In this document: one piece after another, positions 35,214 through 46,847 of the stretch | Numbering within the stretch: the first letter of the stretch is position 1 | How the letters are laid out: the number at the start of each line of letters is the position of its first letter | NCBI GenBank assembly: GCA_016748015.1 | Contig: JAAOMT010000239.1 | Coordinates: 582,902-644,615, forward strand | Direction: 5' to 3' | Origin: Geosiphon pyriformis | Taxonomy: Eukaryota > Glomeromycota > Glomeromycetes > Archaeosporales > Geosiphonaceae | DNA: 61,714 nucleotides | Position numbers and translations under genes: made by a program | Notes under the pieces: generated by a model | What the model was told of the DNA's origin: nothing | Databases searched by the model: none | The model's input: the letters and a program-made list of their open reading frames with translations, nothing else

Positions 35214-35859
35214 CTATCATTAAAAATTTCTATAGTGAGCTACTACAATATATTAGTCTTCCACAAAATTATAGTTTTGTTTTAATAATCATAGAAATAA
35301 ATCATAAGATTGAAACTTATATCAAATAAAAATTTTTTATTATTTTTGTTGACAAAAAAAAAGTAATATTATAAACTTTAGCAAAACTCCAAGAAAAATA
35401 GTTTGGGTTTTGGAAAATGTCAAGTACAAAAATTAAAGAATAGGTTTTTAAAATATATTTTATTTTTGAATTGTACTAAATAAGGATGAATCTAAAATAA
35501 GATAATTTTTTTTAAAAAGAAAAGCTTTTCTTTTATACAACTTGTTGTAATACTAGTTTATGAACTTGAATTTTTTTTTGTTTTAATTTCAACAAACTAA
35601 AGATATATTTTGACAAACTATAAATTATTTCTACAAACTATAAATAATTTTGGTAAATTATTAATATATTTTGTAAATTTCTACAAATTTCGGCAAATTC
35701 TTGAATGTTACAGAATTTAGAGTATTGCATAATCTGATTATTACAATTGTGTATTGTACAAATTGAATTATTAATTGGATAATAATATTTGATAATTTGA
35801 TTAATTTATAAGTAATAATATATACTAATTAATAATAGAAATTATAAAAGTAATTTTAT
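35214..35859. other. Gypsy-4 gag remnant, then unassigned AT-rich sequence
   Basis: The first about 115 bases follow gypsy-3 gag (AAAAATTTCTATAGTGA onward). The remainder holds no gene. It contains an imperfect tandem repeat with a unit of about 20-23 bp based on ACAAACTATAAAT at about 35589-35700. Confidence 0.5.
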
Positions 35860-36163
35860 GTTAATTAATAGCTAAAATTTTATTAGTAATAATGTAAAGA
35901 ATAACTTGGTAAAAAACTCATAAAAAAATAGTAAAAAAACTTAAGAATAGCTTACCAAAAAAGCATGATTTTTAGAATAAATTAGTCATGTTAAAAACAA
36001 AAATTAAAGAAAACTATTAATTAAATCTTTGTTCATTATACAAAAAATTTAACCAAAATTTTTAGACTTCAAAACCTTTAGAAATTATTATTAGACTTAA
36101 TTATTAAGCACCAAGTTATAGGTTTATTATTTGTTTTAATATCTCAAATAATTATCTGTAATA
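35860..36163 (+). repeat. Gypsy-4 3' LTR fragment (U5 end)
   Basis: Follows the last third of the G2 LTR (AATAGCTTACC, TTATACAAAAAATTTAACC, CACCAAGTTATAGG) and ends ATCTGTAATA. The upstream part of the LTR could not be found, so it is truncated. Confidence 0.65.
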
Positions 36164-36769
36164 ATATCTTTACTTAATCAATTTTTCAAGTTATCTGATT
36201 TTAAAAATTAAGCTAACTAGATTAAAACTAAATTGTTTGTTTTTTTTCTGTTTTTTAATACTGTTTTTAATGATATTTAAGAGATTATTACTTGTTATTA
36301 AAGATTTTTTGAATAAATAACTTTTATTTTAATATCTAATATTATATTCAATATTAAATTAGTCTTAATTAATTTTTTGTTTCATTTATTATTTGGTTTA
36401 TTAAACTTAAATCTGTTTTCAAGAACAATATTAAGCTATTTTGTGTAAATTTTATTTTTAAAATCTCTTTAATTACTGTTGCCAAAATTTTTATTGGTAA
36501 TTTTTTTTTCTTAATTATATTTAAGATTGTAAAATTTTTTGTAGTAATTTTTGCTTTTTTTTTGTCTATTTTTATTGCACTTTAAGATATCTCTCTTAAC
36601 ATATTTTTCAATAACATTAAAAATATTTTTAATGTTTTTGGTGCTATTATTTTAGTAAAATTAAAGTCTGTTGACTTGTAATAATATATTATTATTATTT
36701 TTAAGTACTTTTTTTGTTATTGCTGCTCTTAATAATTGGTTTGTATTAATTAAAAAAATAATATTTGGA
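36164..36769 (+). pseudogene. Decayed LINE-D ORF1, middle part
   Basis: TTATCTGATTTTAAAAATTA corresponds to the copy near 52100. One frame reads ITFILISNIIFNIKLVL where the milder copy reads FTLMFNITFKIKLAHIK, and LLFGLLNLNLFSR where that has VYGFLSVKSILKD. Several stops. It is interrupted by the LINE-B tail at 36770 and continues at about 43561. Confidence 0.55.
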
Positions 36770-36910
36770 TTTTTTTTTTTTTTTTTAATGCAATTAACAA
36801 GTGAAGTCCAACTACTATCTAGCACATAGAGCCAAACTAAGAGATTCAAACTAAATGCAGCTCACACACTTTCTACATGTGGCTAGCCACTCAGGCCAGA
36901 CAAGACAATA

Positions 36911-39900
36911 CTACACATCTAAAACAACACGCGGACTACCATCTAAACCAGAAAAAAAAAAGCAAGACCTACAACAACCAAAACTAACAGCAAAAGAGCC
37001 AATGATACCAAGCATTCTCACTACCTTGCCGGACAACAAAGAACTTGCACACTAAGACAAACCAGAAACCAACGCGTCATCACCAACCAAACCTGCCACT
37101 TCCATTTTCACTCTGTATGCAGACCTCACCAACCAGGCTTTAGAGCAATACAACTCAACAAAATGCCCAACAAAATCAATAACAGCACTAATGGTTTTCT
37201 TTTTACTATCAAAAATCTCCATAGTCTCCACACACCAATTCTTTAGCACAAACCCCTTACATAGAATGGAATACAAACCAACATCCAAAAAACACCGATC
37301 AAGAGATCACAAAACAGCAGAAGACAACAAGCTACAAGATCCAGCTAAGGACATCCAGTCAGCAGAAGCCACAGCCAAAATCTCCTTCTGAATCTCTGCA
37401 TTATGGAAACACGTGAAAACATGATCTGACAACTCCATTTCACAACACAACAAACACAGCACATCAGGGTAACATTTATTATATAGCTGTTTCCTTACTG
37501 CCACAGGAAGCTAATGGTGTACAGCTTTTATTAAATAAGTGCGAAAACAGGAAGACCTCTGACTAATAAAACCAGCAAACATATGTAAATCAGGATGCCA
37601 CACCCTAATGGTAGCATCCCAATCAATAATCTCAACCAACCAGATAGGAATTATGTCTTAACCAGAGCCTGCCTCCCACCAAGCATGGCAAATGAACCTA
37701 TACAAATTCTGAACAAAATAACAAGCATTGCCAGACATAAGTGTGTTCTCAGCAACCAAAAAATGCTCATGGACACCAACAGACAAAGAAAACTGAGAGA
37801 AAGCGGCATCTCCAGCAGCTGCATCTGCTCTAACATTGCCATGAACTTCAGAATGTTCTTTAACCTTGACCCATTGTACAAAAAGATTTTTGTCATGAAC
37901 CAAATTAAAAATCCGGTGCCTCTCTAACCAACACGAGGAGCGGAAATTAGGCACAGATAATAACATCTCAGAAATGCATGCATCAATGGCCGTCTGACTA
38001 TCAGAATGCAATACTACAGTACAAGAAGAAGAAACACACTCCAATGCCAAAGCAATGGCCTGCAGTTCGGCCATAATAGAAGACAACAGCCCAAAAACCC
38101 TAATGCCAACACCTAAATCAAGAGCAAAAAAATAAGCAGCTGCTTCACTGACAACATTAGCACAACCATAATTCCTAACAGAACCATCCGTAAAAGCTTC
38201 AAAAGAACCAGACCAAATCCTATGCAACTCATCTTGAACAACAGAAAACTCTTCGGTATCCAAGACACTCAAACCAGAAAAACAAGTAGATCCCACAGAG
38301 GCAGCCAAGAAAGTGCCCCCACCACAAAGAAACTCAGATACCACCCTAAACCAGCGAGAAGCAGGACTCCTTGGATCTAGTCTTTTCCAATGCCTAAAAG
38401 TCTCCCAACTCATAACACACCCTTTTTTATCGAACAGTTTATCACCAAAAGCCACACCAAACTACTTCAATAAATGAACAGAATCGAAAAATAGAGAACC
38501 CCCCAGAATAGAAGACACAGGAAAACAACCAGGACTACAGAATGCATTGGGCAAATTATTGGCCAGAGACAGCTCATTACACAGAAAAATTCTAACCAAA
38601 CCGGCCAGAAAATTGTTTACAGGACTAATACACAACCTAACAGAAAACTGTAAAGGATTCAGAAGAGACCACCCCAGAACCTGCAAATCAAAAAACCTGC
38701 TCAAACAAACATCCAAGAATACCAAAAGAATTGGAAAATGAGATCAAGGCAGCCAACTTTCCTTTGGACTGCACCTGCTCAAAAGATTTTAGACCATACA
38801 AAGAGGAATAAGACAAAGCCTCGGTGAAGAAATCATGAGCCAAACCAACTTTGGACTTAAGACCCTTTCTCAACATCACATTCCATTTGCAACATACAAA
38901 TGATGAAACAAAGCTGAACTGAGTGTGATAGCTGACAATAGGCTGCAGAACAGCCGACACCAAATACAAGAACTGTTTATTGGTAATAGTCTTTCTAAGA
39001 ACCACATTAGAAAAAAAACGTACATCAAAATGTGCCTTGGCCAGACTTGGCTTTGAAAGCCTGTCAGTAGACAAAAAGATCCCCAGATAATGATGAGTCT
39101 TACCCTTCTTAGCAATTGAGATGGGAAGACCACTAATACACAAAGACACAACCTTAACACCCTGGTTGATTAGAATGACCACAGTCTTTTCGTTGTTGAT
39201 AGAAATGTCATTAAGAGCAAAAAACCCACTTGCAATGTCCAAAATATTCTGAGTAGCAGTTCAACAATTCTCAATCCAGATTGTATCATCAACAAAAGCA
39301 CCAGCCACAAAATAAAAAGAAAATCCACTACTGTCCCCAATATGGCTAGATTTCAAAACAAACTTGGAATTCAACTGGTATCCAAAAAATTGTTTGTGCT
39401 TTTTAATCTCACACAGAAGTGGATTATAAAAAATCCTTCACAAGAGAGGTGAGAAAACCTTACCCTGATCCAGCCCATCACACACCACATAACCATTTGA
39501 GAGTCCAAAGTCAGTCATAACCCTGTTAACTCTATTCTCATGGATGTTAGCAAAAAATGACACAAATTTCTCACATATCTTAACACACTGCAGGCTTGCT
39601 CTTAAGTGGTGTCATCCAACTGAGTCGTATGCTTTGTGCATATCCTACAAGACTAACCAAACCTCCCTGTTCTTCTCAAGAGCATCCTTGACCACAGACC
39701 TAATTGCAAACACCAAAGATTGCATAGAAGTACCTTTCAGCACCAAAAAATTATTACCTCGAAGAACACCAAATTTGCTGCATGCCAAAGAAATACGATC
39801 TGACAAAATCTTAGAGAAAATTTTCCTAGCCGTCTCGATCAAAGCAATGAGTTAGGTGTTTGTGAGAATTCTATCCCAGTTATAAGGTTTAGGGATCATG

Positions 39901-41600
39901 GAAACCCAAGCTCTTTTCCACAAAACAGGCACATTCCCTACAGTCAAACATGAATTCAGCAAACCCAAAAGACACTTCAACACCATGTCACCACAGTGTT
40001 TCCACAACTTATTAGGAATACCAGACAAACCAGCAGCTTTGCCATTAGGTAAATTATTAACCACCAAAAGCAATTCACTCATATCAATTAAGTGCATCAC
40101 ACCAGAAAAAGTATCATCTTTTACATAATCCAATAGAGCATACTGACAAGTCCAGATATTAGGCACAACTAAAAGCACAGTCCTTTTTCTAGTCCAGCCT
40201 TCCATGATTTCATCAACATCAAGTTTTACCATATCTGGCTCCAGCACCAAATCATCACCAACAACCAAATAATTAAGGACCACCTTGTGGAAAAGCCAAT
40301 CTAACATACTTTTAATCATTGCACTCTTATCAGAACAAAATTTTTCCATGCGGCACTCAATGGCCTTCTAAACAGAAGCTTCCTTAGCCAACTTTGACTT
40401 ATACATCTTGGATTTTTTGTACTCCTTCCGAAATAATAACAATTGTCTTAAGACATCTGAAGACCTGCCACCAACCTGAATCATATTGGCAATCACGGCA
40501 GCCTTACTACCATCCAGTTTGGCCCAGACATTAATAAGCTAATTGACTCTTTACAAATCACCCAATTCTAGTCCTTTAACAACTTTAGCAACTAACAGTT
40601 CCAACCTGAAAAACCTAGAAAAAAACTTGTTCCTGGAGCACTAAAACTCACTGAACCAATGTCTTGAAAATATCTTATCTGCTGAGTCTACCAACATCTT
40701 TTTCAAAAGAACCCATATGCCATCCACATCAGCATAAGCCAGAGCATCCAAAAACTCACCAGACACAGCCAAAAGCTCAGCAGAAGAGCAGTCCCTAAAT
40801 TGAGACTATTTGGTCTCATCAGCAGCCTTAATGAGAAACTTCTAGTAATCTTTGTTAGCCTGCTTGCACAAGCTATTCAAATGGCCATCCAAAAGACCAC
40901 CCAAACCAATAGAGACAGAAACTGCATGGTAATCAGTGTCAAAAAAGTCAAAAACAGAGCCAACTCCATGGCCAGCAACAGCAAATACCAAACTTTCACT
41001 AACAAAAATAAAATCAATAGTCTTTTTGACCCCCTTAGAATTGCTCTATGTAGAATCACTAACCAAAAGGTGGCCAGCAAATGAGTTGACCAAACCCAAC
41101 TCCAGACAGAATTTGAAACTCGCACTTCTTCCAGATCCATTTTCATTGAAATTCCCACCCAGAACAACAAAACAGCTGGAGTTAACAGCTTTAGCAATGA
41201 CAGAGTTCACTTCAAAAGTCTGACCAAAACAAGTTCCAGAAAATGCACCTGCATACAAACCAATAACAGACACTAAAAGCTTATTTTTGAATAAGAAACA
41301 CATCACTATAACTTGACCAGAAACTTCCTCAATTTTAGTGACATGACAGGCCAAAGAGTTGGCCATAATAATAGCCACTCCAGCACCATGAAAACCCTTA
41401 TCCAAACCCGAAGAAAAAATCTGCACACCATCAAATTTATTCACAATCTATGGCCTAGTTGAAGACCTTAACTTTGTTTCCGTGATAATAGAAATCAAAT
41501 TTCCAGAATCAAAATGCCAATGCACAACATCCTCTTGTTTAGCAGGAATGTTGATACCATGAACATTACATGTAGCCACCTTCCAAACCAAGTCACTCAT
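36911..41600 (-). pseudogene. LINE-B ORF2: endonuclease, RT, RNase H, zinc finger (broken)
   Basis: Starts at ATG 41600 overlapping the ORF1 stop and ends at TAG 36911. The endonuclease has ATCNVHG and ITETKL, but GGNFNENG replaces GGDFNEDG of LINE-A, a lost catalytic Asp. RT: AGLSGIPNKLWKH and AGAFVDDTIW near 39290. RNase H (about 38200-37780) keeps all four acidic residues: TDGS, AELQAIALAL, HSDSQTAIDA and GNVRADAAAG. A zinc finger CLLCCEMELSDHVFTC follows near 37440. The frame is single from 41600 to about 38690, then shifts once. The C-terminal end aligns with LINE-C. Confidence 0.9.
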
Positions 41601-43460
41601 TGGGGTGAAGAGATCAAAGACAAACCCGAACCAGAACACAGAAGATCTAATCTCACCAGAATTAAACTGAACAAAGTCTTTAGAGCAGACATCTTAAATT
41701 CCAAACTACCCATCTTGGAGGTAAAGATCTTTGAACCACTTGAACTGAGAACAGCAGCAGACTCACCACCACCAGAAAAGGGAGAATTAGCTAAAGCCAA
41801 TGCATCATCCAAAGCCATATCTGAATCCACAACTGGAACCAAAGGCACAGAAGCAGCCAAAAGAGAAGCACAAACAGAAGATGCCAATGGTACCAGTTCA
41901 ACAAAACTCAATTTTTTAAGAATAACAGAAACTTGATCCAAAAGAATCTTCAAAGAGCACTCTAACACCACCAAATGATTATTTAGATTGACAACCTGAT
42001 AACAAGAAGAACTGAATAATGGAGACGCACCATTAGAAAGCAACCCAAAGCCAGAAGAGGAGCCACCAGAAGGGAAGGCAGAGGACACCACTTAAGCCCA
42101 TGATTTACCACCAAAGGCAGCTGGGCAAGAAATAGGAACATTTTTTCTGGCATACAATTTGGCTAGCTGAAGGCGAGATGCACCAAAAGAAGATTTCTTC
42201 TTCAAATTGGGAAGTACAGGAGGTAATACATCAGAGACAACACACTTGAGAGCCGAATGTCCAAAACGCCCACATCTACCACACCGAACCAGCTCTAATC
42301 TAGCCCACAATAATCAAACACCACCAAGAATTGGCTTAGTGTAAAAAGCAGACTCCAACATTTCATCAAATTCAAAGCACACTACAGCACAGCAAAACTG
42401 ATTGCCAGTCTTCAATGATCTATTGATGATACAAATTTTTCCTCCAGCCCCATCTAAGAGCATACCAAGATTATGCACAGTAGTGCCCGCAGGCAAAGTA
42501 AACAACAGTGCTCTAAACTGATTCCTAAAAGTCCATATATTACAATTTCCCACAGCTATAACCACACAAATGAAATCTTTCTCAATCAGGAATGACCATC
42601 TTGAAGCCAATTGCACAGCCTGATCTGAATCAGCAAATTCTACCACAGCCTTCTGCCACATGCCAACCAACTGGATTTTGATTGACTTAATTATCCCAAA
42701 CTCAGAGACTATGACGATGATTATGTCTTTAGGTGTATTCATGGGAATTTCTTTAATCACCACAGCCCAATCTGAATGAAGCCCTTGTTTCCTCACATTA
42801 TTGTTTACGATGATCCCTCCTTTTTCAGCCAATGATACAGCTTTCCTTATGCTCTCCTCAGATGTAAATGTTGATCGGATGATCTCTTCAAATTTTGAGG
42901 GGGTAGTGGTCCTTTCAAAACCATTGATCTTTGAAAAAATTTTCCTAATTAATTGAGTTTTTGCTGTCATTGATTTGCCTTCAACAGCTGAAAGATTGAT
43001 ATCCAAGGCAAAAGATTTTTTGATAGACACCTCCACTTGAGTTTTGGTAATAATAAGATTGACTCATTTACTATTAAAAGAGGCTTTCTTTATTGAAAGT
43101 GGAAGAGATTTCACCTCTTCATCTATGGTAAAGTTGGGAAAGCTGAGGGAGGAGCCAAAATCTATGCCAGTACTTAATCTATTTGCCTTTGGAGTATTAA
43201 CAGCCGAATCCAGAAGAGAGCCAAACATATTAATGTCATTTTCATTACTAGATAAGCTTTCTACATCAGAAAAAACACTATAACTAGAACCAGGCTTCAG
43301 AGAGATGTCCTGCTTATTGTGATATTTCCAAGAATGACTTTCTTTTTTTGAGTAAAAAAACCACCAGCAGAACCATGAAAAGCACCTTTAGATGCCTTTT
43401 TCTTTGACATATTGCCACCAGAAGCAGTTTCCGAATCCACAACAAAAGGTTTATTAATTA
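41597..43460 (-). pseudogene. LINE-B ORF1: zinc-knuckle protein (broken)
   Basis: Homologue of LINE-A ORF1 in the same order: Ser-rich N-terminus (NMSKKKASKGAFHG), middle domain (TTTPSKFEEIIRSTFTSEE, VVIKEIPMNTPKDI), knuckle CGRCGRFGHSALKC near 42265, and Ser/Leu-rich tail. A frameshift near 43320 and TGA stops near 43063 and 42311 break it. The original start is not certain because the N-terminus lies near the frameshift; the frame is open from about 43460. The ORF ends CAATGA, sharing ATGA with ORF2. Confidence 0.85.
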
Positions 43461-43560
43461 AAGAAATGTTGATATAATACTAACAAGAAAAAAACAAAAA
43501 CTTTTTTTTCAGAATATAACTTATTGAAGTTTTTAGAAGTAAGAGAGAAAGAAGTTTTTA

Positions 43561-44200
43561 AATTTTTTTTTTATTTTTTAATCAAAAATAATTATTATCT
43601 TACATAATATTTTTAAAATTAAATTAATCAATTTTTTTTTGGTTGTATTGCTTTTAAAATCAATAATAAAATTTTTTAGGTAGATAATTATATTTTGTTT
43701 TATTTTTTATTCTCTTAATTCTTATTATTATTAATGTTCTGTCATTATAATATTTAATTTTTATAATTTTTTGAATCTTATTATTACAAAAACTATTACT
43801 TTAAACAAATATTATATTTAATAAAAAATTCTTAAGTGTTATTATTATTATAAATATTAAAATTTGAATTATTTGTTTAAGTATTATTATCTTTTTTTTA
43901 GATTGTTTATTAAGCTTTTTGTTAATTTTAAGTCTTTTTTTTTAATTACTAGTAAATTTTATGCTAAAATTTTTGTTTTTTAACTTCTTTTTATATTGCT
44001 TTTCTAGTTATTTTTGTTGTTAATTTCCAAATTAATTCTAAATTGAATTCTCTAAAATTGCAAATTAAGAATCTAATTAATTTAATAAAATTTATTATCA
44101 AATCTATTAATTTTTTGGTTATTTTGGTTATTTTTTTTTGTTTAAGAACATGCACAAAAATTACAAAATAAAAAAAATTTACTTATTATACTTAATATTT
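43561..44200 (+). pseudogene. Decayed LINE-D ORF1, later part
   Basis: Begins where 36769 stops. One frame (about 43613-43700) reads FKIKLINFFFGCIAFKI; the milder copy ends FKIKLINIFSGC just before 52762. At DNA level AAAATTAAATTAATCAAT stands against AAAATCAAGTTAATCAAC, all differences being C to T or G to A. No open frame survives. The right limit is unclear. Confidence 0.55.
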
Positions 44201-45400
44201 TTAAAAACCTTGCTTCTGTTTTGGCTAATATGTTTAAAAACTTTACTAATTTTAAAGCTAAAGTTAAGTTTAATAACATAAATAATAATAAGTTTAATGC
44301 TATTAAAACACTTTTTTTAAGTAAAAAAACCTGTAATTATATGATTATTTTGTAATAAATATGTAATTTTGATGTTAAAGATAATATTAAAAAAACTAAA
44401 TTGTTTTTTAGTAAGTTTATTTTTGATTTTAAAAATTTAAATAGTATTATTAAAAAACTTAATAAGTTAAGTTTATTTTTAGCTTTTTTTGATTTAGCTT
44501 AATTAATATTTTAACTAATTTAAATAATTTGTTACTTATAAAAATACATAATTTATATTTAATTTAAGTTATTTAGTTTAATATATTATATTAAATAGTG
44601 TTTTGACATATTTTGTTAAAATATAAAAAAAAATTAAATTAATTAAACAAAAATTCAATTTTTTTTTAAAAAATATTGTTAATTTTAATAATTTTTAAAA
44701 ATTTTTAAAAATTTTAAATAAATAATTTTTACTTTAATATTTAATAAAATTATTGAAAATAAATTGGCTTATATAAAGATTGTGCTTTAATTTTTATATG
44801 ATTTTTTTAGTTTAAAATTAATTATTAATAATAATATTTGGTTTTTTGTATTTTAATTTTTTTTTAAATATTATTAATTAAATTAAGTTTGTTAATTTGA
44901 TTTTTATTATTATTTTTAAGATTGTAAAATCTTTTATAATATTAAAATTTGTTTTTGTTTTTGTTATTATTATTTTGTATAATATTTTTTAAATACAATT
45001 ATAAATAATATTAAAAATATTTAATTGTTTTTATAAAGTATTTAATATTAAGTTAATATTTATTAAATAATAATAATATAATATTGTTTATTTTAAATTT
45101 TGTGTATTTTTAAATATTGTTTTTTAGTTTATTAATTAATTTCAATAATAAAAAATAATATTAAATGTTTTTTTAAGCTAATTTTTTAAGTTTTTTGTTG
45201 TTTTTAAAGTTTTTTTAATAAAATTTAAGTTTGTTTTTTATTAGTTTTATTAATAAAATATATAAATTTAAATTGGTTTTTTTGAAATCTAAGTTGTTTA
45301 ATTTAGTTAAATTTATAAATAAAAACATTAATTTTTTGGTAAATTAAAATATTAAATATTTTTAATTTAAAAAATAAATAATTATTTATTAACTTTAATT
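44201..45400 (+). pseudogene. Second decayed LINE ORF1 copy (LINE-E)
   Basis: Around 44726-44960 one frame reads FTLIFNKIIENKLAYIKIVL and then YDFFSLKLI, matching FTLMFNITFKIKLAHIKVV and YGFLSVKSI of the copy at 52236. Downstream pieces (FKIVKSF near 44922) also match. It repeats ORF1 sequence already present in LINE-D, so it is a separate insertion or duplicate. Heavily mutated; limits are approximate. Confidence 0.5.
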
Positions 45401-46237
45401 TAAATGGTTAATTATATGTAAAAAATGTATAAATTAAGTCAATAAATTAATTTTTAAAATTAAAAAATAGAAACTATATTTTGTTAAAACCAAAAAAAAA
45501 TTATAGTTAATAAAACCATTTTTTTAAAAAACTAATAATTTTACAATTATTCAAATACCAATTTTAAATTTAAATATAATATTATTGAAATTAAACATTT
45601 AAAAATAATTATAAATTAATACTTTAAATTAATTTTTAATTTTTAAAAATATAAATTGTTATATTAAAAAATTTTTACTGTTACAAGTTTTTTTTTATAT
45701 AAATTTGGTTAAACAAATAGTAAAAATTCCAATTAATTTTATTTACAAGTGTTTAATAGAATTTAAGATTTAAAATTTGTAAAAACCAATTAAAAATTTT
45801 AATAAATTATTTTTATGTTAAATAATAATATTTTTTACAATTTAAATTTTTTTTAAAAAACACCAGATATTTGAAATTTAATTGTTTATATAGTTTATTA
45901 CAATCTTAATAAACTTTTTTGTTTAAAAATATAATTTTTTAAAATAATTTCTAAAATAATAATTTATAAATAATTTTAATTCAACAATAAAATAAATAAA
46001 TTGATGACTAATTTAAAAGTTATTATATATATATTAATATAATCAATCAGTTAATGGTTTGTTAAAAATGATGATGAAATTGAAAACTTCAATTTTTGAT
46101 TGGTTTAAAAATAGTGTTAACCCATCAATATTTTAACGACGTAAATAAACAACTTTTTAATTAATCTATAATCATATTTAAATTTATGATAAAAATTAAT
46201 AAACCTACCATTTATTCGTAAATGAAATAAAAGGATA
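45401..46237. other. AT-rich desert, no gene seen
   Basis: About 0.8 kb of A+T-rich sequence. From about 46040 the base composition becomes more even, marking the approach to the kinase gene. Confidence 0.5.
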
Positions 46238-46847
46238 CTAAATTAAAATATGTTTATATTTCATAATTGCCTTAATTATAACTAATATATATATTACAGT
46301 CCTAATTATAATGGCGATAGGCATGCACTTATTGCAAGCGCTTCTTCTTGAAGCTTTTAGTGAACAGAGGGATAAATAAAAATGGTGGCGACGGGAATAA
46401 ATATAAGATTTGATGATATCAAAAATAAAATTTACGTGTCGGCCTTTTTTGGAATTTAGAAACACGATAAGTTTTGGCCCTCACAGAATGTGCATCACAC
46501 GAAGCGTAAATATTTTTTATTAGTATTGTTGTTGTTATATAAAGAAATTGAACTATTCATTTAATTTAGGTAACAAGACAATGTGACAATGAGAAACTTG
46601 TCTGGCGTCTCTGTGCATTATAGCTACTTAGATTTGTTCATAGTTAAACCTATTTAGTATGATTTGTAGCGAATCACAGTCTGATGAATAAGGTTAATAA
46701 ATTGATTTGTTACACTATGCGAAACAATATAAATAAGAACTCACCTTTAGATAAATAACTATAAATGTACTATCAAATAAACCTTTAAAGAAACCCTCTT
46801 TGAATAATAACTTATTCACATTTTATTCTTTGTCCGTTATTTATATC
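46238..46847 (+). promoter_or_regulatory. Upstream region of the kinase gene
   Basis: Distinctly less AT-rich than the surroundings and free of recognisable transposon sequence. A TATA-like TATAAATA lies at 46728-46735, about 113 bp before the chosen ATG. No specific factor-binding site can be named. The 75-codon minus-strand frame at 46238-46465 has no supporting features. Confidence 0.45.

Larger units (their letters stand above)
23073..36163 (+). mobile_element. Gypsy-4: decayed family G2 element holding nested insertions
   Basis: The outer shell of the nest. Its 5' LTR is 23073-23933, a gag piece 23934-24173 resumes at about 35218-35330, and a shortened 3' LTR ends at 36163. Terminal bases are TATTAC and GTAATA, one transition each from the family TGTTAC and GTAACA. 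The 4-bp duplication ATAT flanks both ends (23069-23072, 36164-36167). Pol is absent, so it is an internal deletion derivative. The inverted solo LTR and gypsy-2 sit inside it. Confidence 0.72.
36770..43560 (-). mobile_element. LINE-B non-LTR retrotransposon, full length
   Basis: 6.8-kb minus-strand LINE: 5' UTR (about 43460-43560, matching LINE-A), ORF1, ORF2 with endonuclease, RT, RNase H and zinc finger, a 3' UTR of about 120 bp, and a poly-A tail seen as a T run at 36770-36786. It is inserted in decayed LINE-D. ORF2 has one frameshift (about 38690-38725) and several in-frame stops. Homologous in both ORFs to LINE-A and, at its end, to LINE-C. Confidence 0.93.

Noticed and set aside
46238-46465. 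75-codon minus-strand frame upstream of the kinase
   Set aside because: No domain or supporting signal; it lies in the likely promoter region of the kinase.
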